Source of the DNA: Acanthaster planci
Taxonomy: Eukaryota > Echinodermata > Asteroidea > Valvatida > Acanthasteridae
Length of the DNA: 64,000 nt
Reading direction: 5' to 3'
Assembly: GCF_001949145.1 (NCBI RefSeq)
Contig: NW_019091389.1
Span: forward strand, 1,525,156 to 1,589,155
Shown here: positions 61,001 to 64,000 of the stretch, one piece after another
Layout: every line of letters begins with the position of its first letter
How positions within the stretch are numbered: position 1 is the stretch's first letter
Made by a program: the position numbers and the translations under genes
Notes under the pieces: model-generated
What the model saw: only the letters and a program-made list of their open reading frames with translations
Told to the model about the DNA's origin: nothing
The model's database searches: none

Positions 61001-64000
61001 TCAAAATTTGCAGATTCTTTGTGGGTATGAGAAAATGAATTTTGAGGGTCAAAATCATGTTCTATCCATTATTTCAGTGACACAGCTTCAAGATATGCCG
61101 CATGTCAAAAAGTACATGCATGCTTTGCAGTCCTGAGAAGTTTGAGTTAATTAGAAATTAGAAGAATATCCTGTTCAAAAACTACCGGTACCACCCCACA
61201 AAAGTTTGAAATGGATACAGTCAGTTAGCAGGATAACTCTCCCTGCCCAACCTGTCCTAGTGGGCCAACCCTGTATGGTCAACTGGTTTGACAGTAAACT
61301 ATGGCCCTGCTTACCTGCACTTTACAAAGCACTTGTAGAGCTGTTGCATATATAGGGGTATGCACATGTACAGATGAACATCAGCCTAGCGTCACATAAA
61401 AAGATGGTGGGGCATTTAATTTGTTTTCGTATAAATAACATAGTTTAGTCAATATTAGCTTCCCACTATGTTGGAAGTTGATAAACCAGTGCCCTTTGCT
61501 TAGCCTCAAGATCTATTCTTTTGCAGCTTGTCAGCTTGCAATACTTTGGTGAGGTAACGTCAACTATCCACCCTCAAACCATGTGAATTTTGCAGAACCC
61601 CCCCTTCTTACATCAGTCACTCTGTGCCAGATCAGCAAACTGTTCCTGGAGTGTCACTAATTTTGATGAATAGAAGTTGGCTAATTTGATGGTCCCATGG
61701 AAGGAGTTCATTACTCAAATTAATTTTCCCCTGGACCCCCCTTAAAGCCACTGGTTTGAAGTTATAATCAACAACTTTCTACCTTTTAGTAGAAAGCTGA
61801 AGAGTAGAAAAGTCAAGAACACATCATTTTCAGAATCTAATGATGAGGAAGATCTCTTGTATGTGTACAATGTACACATAAATTACTTTATTTCCTCTAA
61901 TTCTAGTGTTCCTGTGGTTCTTGTTGGCAACAAGAAGGATCTTCACATGGAAAGGTAAGGATCAAACTTACATGTACACAGCTCACTATTGTGGCCAATA
62001 TAAATCTTAATTGCCCACTGTTAATTCAGTTGGCAATTTCTTTTAAGTGTGCAACTGCATGCTTTTATTTATAACTGGAACAACCATATTAATTAATTGA
62101 ATCTTGATCTCAACATAAATTTACATAATTTAGACAAAAATGAGCACTTTGTCATAATACTGAAAAATCTATTAAATTGGCCAGGAAAACCTGTATATTG
62201 ACCCCTCCTAAAAACACTACAGATGGTATTGGTTGCAGACAGTAAAAGAGTTTTTGAATATGGCAATTGGTTTTGGTTGTGTCTTCCAATTTTGAATGTC
62301 AAAGTTGCGATCAGCATATTTTTAATGCCCCATTGGCAAGGCCAAAGGTACATCCTATTTCTACCTTGTGTGTCCGGTATGCACAAATATGGCAAACCTA
62401 ATATGGACGTCCAAACAAAAGAGGTCCACAGAATGAGGTGAAAGAAGAAGTGTGGACTTGCACACGTCCACACAGTGTTTCCCCTTTTTTGAAAACAATG
62501 TCACAGCATTTTCAAGTCCGAGTTATTCGTATATTTTGTATTTTTGTATTCAGGCTGCACTTTAGTCAGTGTACATGTAGGTCATACTTGCTTCATTAAA
62601 GTTTACACAGAATAAGACCACGAAACAACACGCACACAAAGCAGTAGAGTGTGTGGCAATGTATTTTAATAATGTAATAATGACTGACATGTACTTAGTG
62701 AATGACATGCAAAGTACATTACACAGTTGAACCTCGTAAACAGGAGGTCCTTTGAACATTATGTAACAGGAACCTTTTATAATCGGGAATGTAAACAATG
62801 AGAAAAGAATGGATTGGGGCCAAAAAAATTGTGAATGTTGTATTAAGAGTGCTCTTATTTACAAGGCTCAACAGTACATGTACCATGTATCGCATGCATG
62901 CTAATGTTACCCCTCAGGCTTTTTTGGGGAGGTGGAGTTCATGGGTGGTATGTAAACTACATGCACTTTCAGTAGTGCTGAAATGATAAGTTTTTTTTCA
63001 GTGTTAACCTGCTTGAATTGTTCAAGAAAGGGATAAACTTAATGTAGCCTTGGTCAAGTCATTTGTTGCAGCATAGCGCAGCTCGCACAAGCCGCTCCCT
63101 GACCTAGTACGTACCTGCGTACGTACATACTTGCTACATTGCAAAATCAAGGCGAAGAGCGACATCACACGGCCTAAGAAACATGCAAATCAGCTAAACC
63201 AGGTCGAACGTTTTGGTGCAACCGTCCGTGGAAGCTCATGTTTTTCTTTACTTTGCGCTAGATTTCTAGCGCATGACCTCCTATGTGAAATATAAATAGA
63301 TGCAGGCGTGCGATGAGTGCACAATGACCGATCTCAGCAAAGTATACATATGCATAATGCATCAATGTGAACTGGCATGCATGATAACCATGTAAAATGA
63401 CCGACCTTCCGAGACGACTGCAGCCAACAAGTTAATTGTCTTGCTGCTTGAATTCCACTGCAGATAAATTAGTTGTGGGTGATTTTCATGCTGAGCAATA
63501 CTAGAATACTTCCTGTTGGGTCACAATGTTTTTCCTGAATTTGCCAACAGGCTACAGGAAATTGTTTTTTTGCTGCGTGTCCATGCACTGCATGATACCG
63601 CGAAACACACCAGCAGGGTCGATACCGTTACGGACAACTCCATGGGAAGCAGTCAAGTTGTGACAATTGTCATTTGATTTGTCAATGGAAAACCGGAGGT
63701 CGCTGACCAAGTCTGTGTTGCAACTGATGAAGCCAGATAACGTTTGTCCACCAATTGAAATTGTTGGAAAAAAATCAATCGCAATCAGTAAAGCAAAGCA
63801 AAGGCGAACTCGATCTCTGATTACTCTGATCAGCTGGTAAAATAAATATTGTTGACTTGTCATGTACCTGTATAGCCACGTGTGCGTTCAGTTAACCTTT
63901 CACCTCACGACTGACTTGAATTATGCAGTTGCTATGTAGCAATGAACCAATCCAAAAGCATATTTAAAACCACAGCTCTTGTCATTAGTGTAACCCGTGG
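54971..64000 (+). CDS. Rheb: Rheb small GTPase (3' part outside the window)
   Basis: Rheb is a Ras-family GTPase on lysosomal and other endomembranes that, when GTP-bound, activates mTORC1; TSC2 is its GAP. Exons: 54971-55025, 57547-57618, 58495-58645, 60824-60880 and 61907-61954, all GT-AG and phase-consistent, giving residues 1-128 of about 184. Hallmarks: a P-loop GFRSVGKSS (14-22) with arginine at the position that is glycine in Ras, as in all Rheb; switch I PTIENTF (38-44); G3 DTAGQDEYS (61-69); and NKKDLHMER (120-128). Numbering is one above human. Length matches the family exactly through this region. The G5 SAK motif and the C-terminal CAAX box fall in later exons that I could not find before 64000. 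The FASTKD-family gene diverges upstream. Confidence 0.95.
55335..55596. mobile_element. MITE-like element with about 60-base inverted ends
   Basis: GGCTGGCCAATGGCCAAGCT and GCTCCGCATCTCA at the left (55335-55367) recur inverted at the right (55564-55596); further in, CATTTTCGGAGAT and its complement pair as well (to 55405 and from 55537). The left arm has a small extra CTCAGCATCT duplication. The total is 262 bases, with no coding capacity. Confidence 0.75.
55854..56205. mobile_element. MITE with a 28-base terminal inverted repeat
   Basis: GTTACGCCCCAACTATAGCA and the following TAAGTCCC (55854-55881) are exactly complementary to 56178-56205. The 352-base element has several internal CCCAACT/AGTTGGG repeats on both strands, which make sub-terminal hairpins. 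There is no coding capacity. No clean target-site duplication is seen (AATCT before, AAATC after, may be a diverged one). Confidence 0.85.
57547..57618 (+). CDS. Rheb: Rheb exon 2
   Basis: After the acceptor TATTGCAG, the exon encodes the rest of the P-loop (KSSLTIQF) and the effector loop up to YDPTIEN, and ends at the donor A|GTAAGT in phase 1. At 72 bases it is too short to stand out as an open frame. Confidence 0.95.
57619..58494 (+). other. Rheb intron 2, with a hAT-like transposon end at 57929
   Basis: CAGTGGCGTAGC at 57929-57940 matches the terminal sequence typical of many hAT-type elements, and it is followed by a G-run-rich body (ATCTTATGGGGGGG, GGAGGGACACC). The matching opposite end was not found. 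ACATGTAC-type microsatellites flank it. Confidence 0.5.
58495..58645 (+). CDS. Rheb: Rheb exon 3 (switch II)
   Basis: After the acceptor TTGCATTGCAG, it encodes TFEKMIKLGNQEYKLKIVDT, AGQDEYSIFPQSLTFTIHGY and VLVYTVTSQK, ending at the donor AAAAG|GTGAAA in phase 2. It contains the G3 motif DTAGQDEYS, which in Rheb has the glutamine and the following D-E-Y-S of switch II. Confidence 0.95.
58646..60823 (+). other. Rheb intron 3
   Basis: Non-coding. No repeat boundary can be defended. Open frames under 95 residues here have no family resemblance. Confidence 0.8.
60824..60880 (+). CDS. Rheb: Rheb exon 4
   Basis: After the acceptor TTTTCAAACAG, it encodes SFDVVKIIHEKLLDTTGNV, with donor AA|GTAAGT in phase 2. 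It matches the alpha-3 helix region. Length is 57 bases. Confidence 0.94.
60881..61906 (+). other. Rheb intron 4
   Basis: It joins exons 4 and 5 in phase 2. It holds the candidate alternative exon at 61790-61858; otherwise no feature is seen. Confidence 0.8.
61790..61858 (+). CDS. Rheb: Candidate alternative Rheb exon (4b), charged 23-residue insert
   Basis: The acceptor CTACCTTTTAG, 69 bases without a stop, and the donor TT|GTATGT preserve phase 2 in and out. Inclusion would insert RKLKSRKVKNTSFSESNDEE and flanking residues between TGNV(N) and VPVVLVGNKKD, close to the G4 nucleotide-binding motif. The peptide is basic, then serine-rich and acidic. The frame also stays open through the intron into the next exon, so use of only the upstream acceptor would give a longer insert. 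No expression evidence is available; chance is possible. Confidence 0.4.
61907..61954 (+). CDS. Rheb: Rheb exon 5 (G4 motif)
   Basis: After the acceptor TCTAATTCTAG, it encodes VPVVLVGNKKDLHME(R), with the donor AAAG|GTAAGG in phase 2. NKKD is the guanine-specificity motif. The next Rheb exon should start with an arginine codon completion and a V-I-S/T-x-E-E-G-like sequence; none is seen in the remaining 2 kb. Confidence 0.95.
61955..64000 (+). other. Rheb intron 5 (continues beyond the window)
   Basis: No Rheb exon was found by eye. A pogo/Tigger-like terminal sequence, CAGTTGAACCTCG, is at 62724-62736, followed by AACAGG and TATAATCGGGA motifs, but a second end is not visible. The GTACGTACCTGCGTACGTAC palindrome lies near 63109-63128. 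Confidence 0.6.

Noticed and set aside
63541-63663. Next Rheb exon after a CCAACAG acceptor
   Set aside because: The reading LQEIVFLLRVHAL has no similarity to the Rheb sequence expected after HMER.
1-64000. CRISPR arrays, operons or prokaryotic defence systems
   Set aside because: The window is clearly animal nuclear DNA with spliced genes; no spaced direct-repeat arrays are present.

Overview
The window looks like a metazoan nuclear genome draft, most likely a marine invertebrate. It is AT-rich, has GT-AG introns, many ACATGTAC-type microsatellite tracts, many decayed transposons and SINEs, and two assembly gaps (1442-1664 and 49113-49639). Nothing here is prokaryotic; most short open frames are chance frames in non-coding DNA.

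Only two host genes can be supported, both near the right end, and they diverge from each other. On the minus strand, 51757 to about 46361, is a FASTKD-family mitochondrial RNA-metabolism gene. A long first coding exon (51685-50188) is followed by phase-matched exons at 48112-47849 and 47070-46883; the last of these carries most of the RAP domain, and the terminal exon is uncertain. On the plus strand, 54971 to beyond the window end, is Rheb, the small GTPase that activates mTORC1. Five phase-consistent exons give residues 1-128 of about 184; the rest lies outside. A sixth possible Rheb exon (61790-61858) preserves frame and would insert 23 residues just before the G4 region.

Between the two genes is an unusual palindrome: two 326-base arms (53168-53493 and 53587-53912) around a 93-base spacer. 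Each arm reads outward with a CRE/ATF-like site, a YY1-like site (one arm degenerate) and a splice-donor-like GTGAGT. It may be a duplicated, mirror-image divergent promoter serving both genes.

The left 46 kb is accessory DNA with no convincing host gene. It holds: an inverted repeat pair around a tRNA-derived SINE and a gap (682-2940); a minus-strand LINE endonuclease relic (4973-6690); a candidate hammerhead ribozyme core (27641-27665); an 814-base element with perfect 17-base terminal inverted repeats (28190-29003); tRNA-derived SINEs; two different LINE reverse-transcriptase fragments side by side (39357-40480); and a Tc1-like element whose two ends both derive from the 3' half of the transposase (43063-44822). 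Two more inverted-repeat elements (55335-55596 and 55854-56205) lie in the first Rheb intron, with a hAT-like end in the second.
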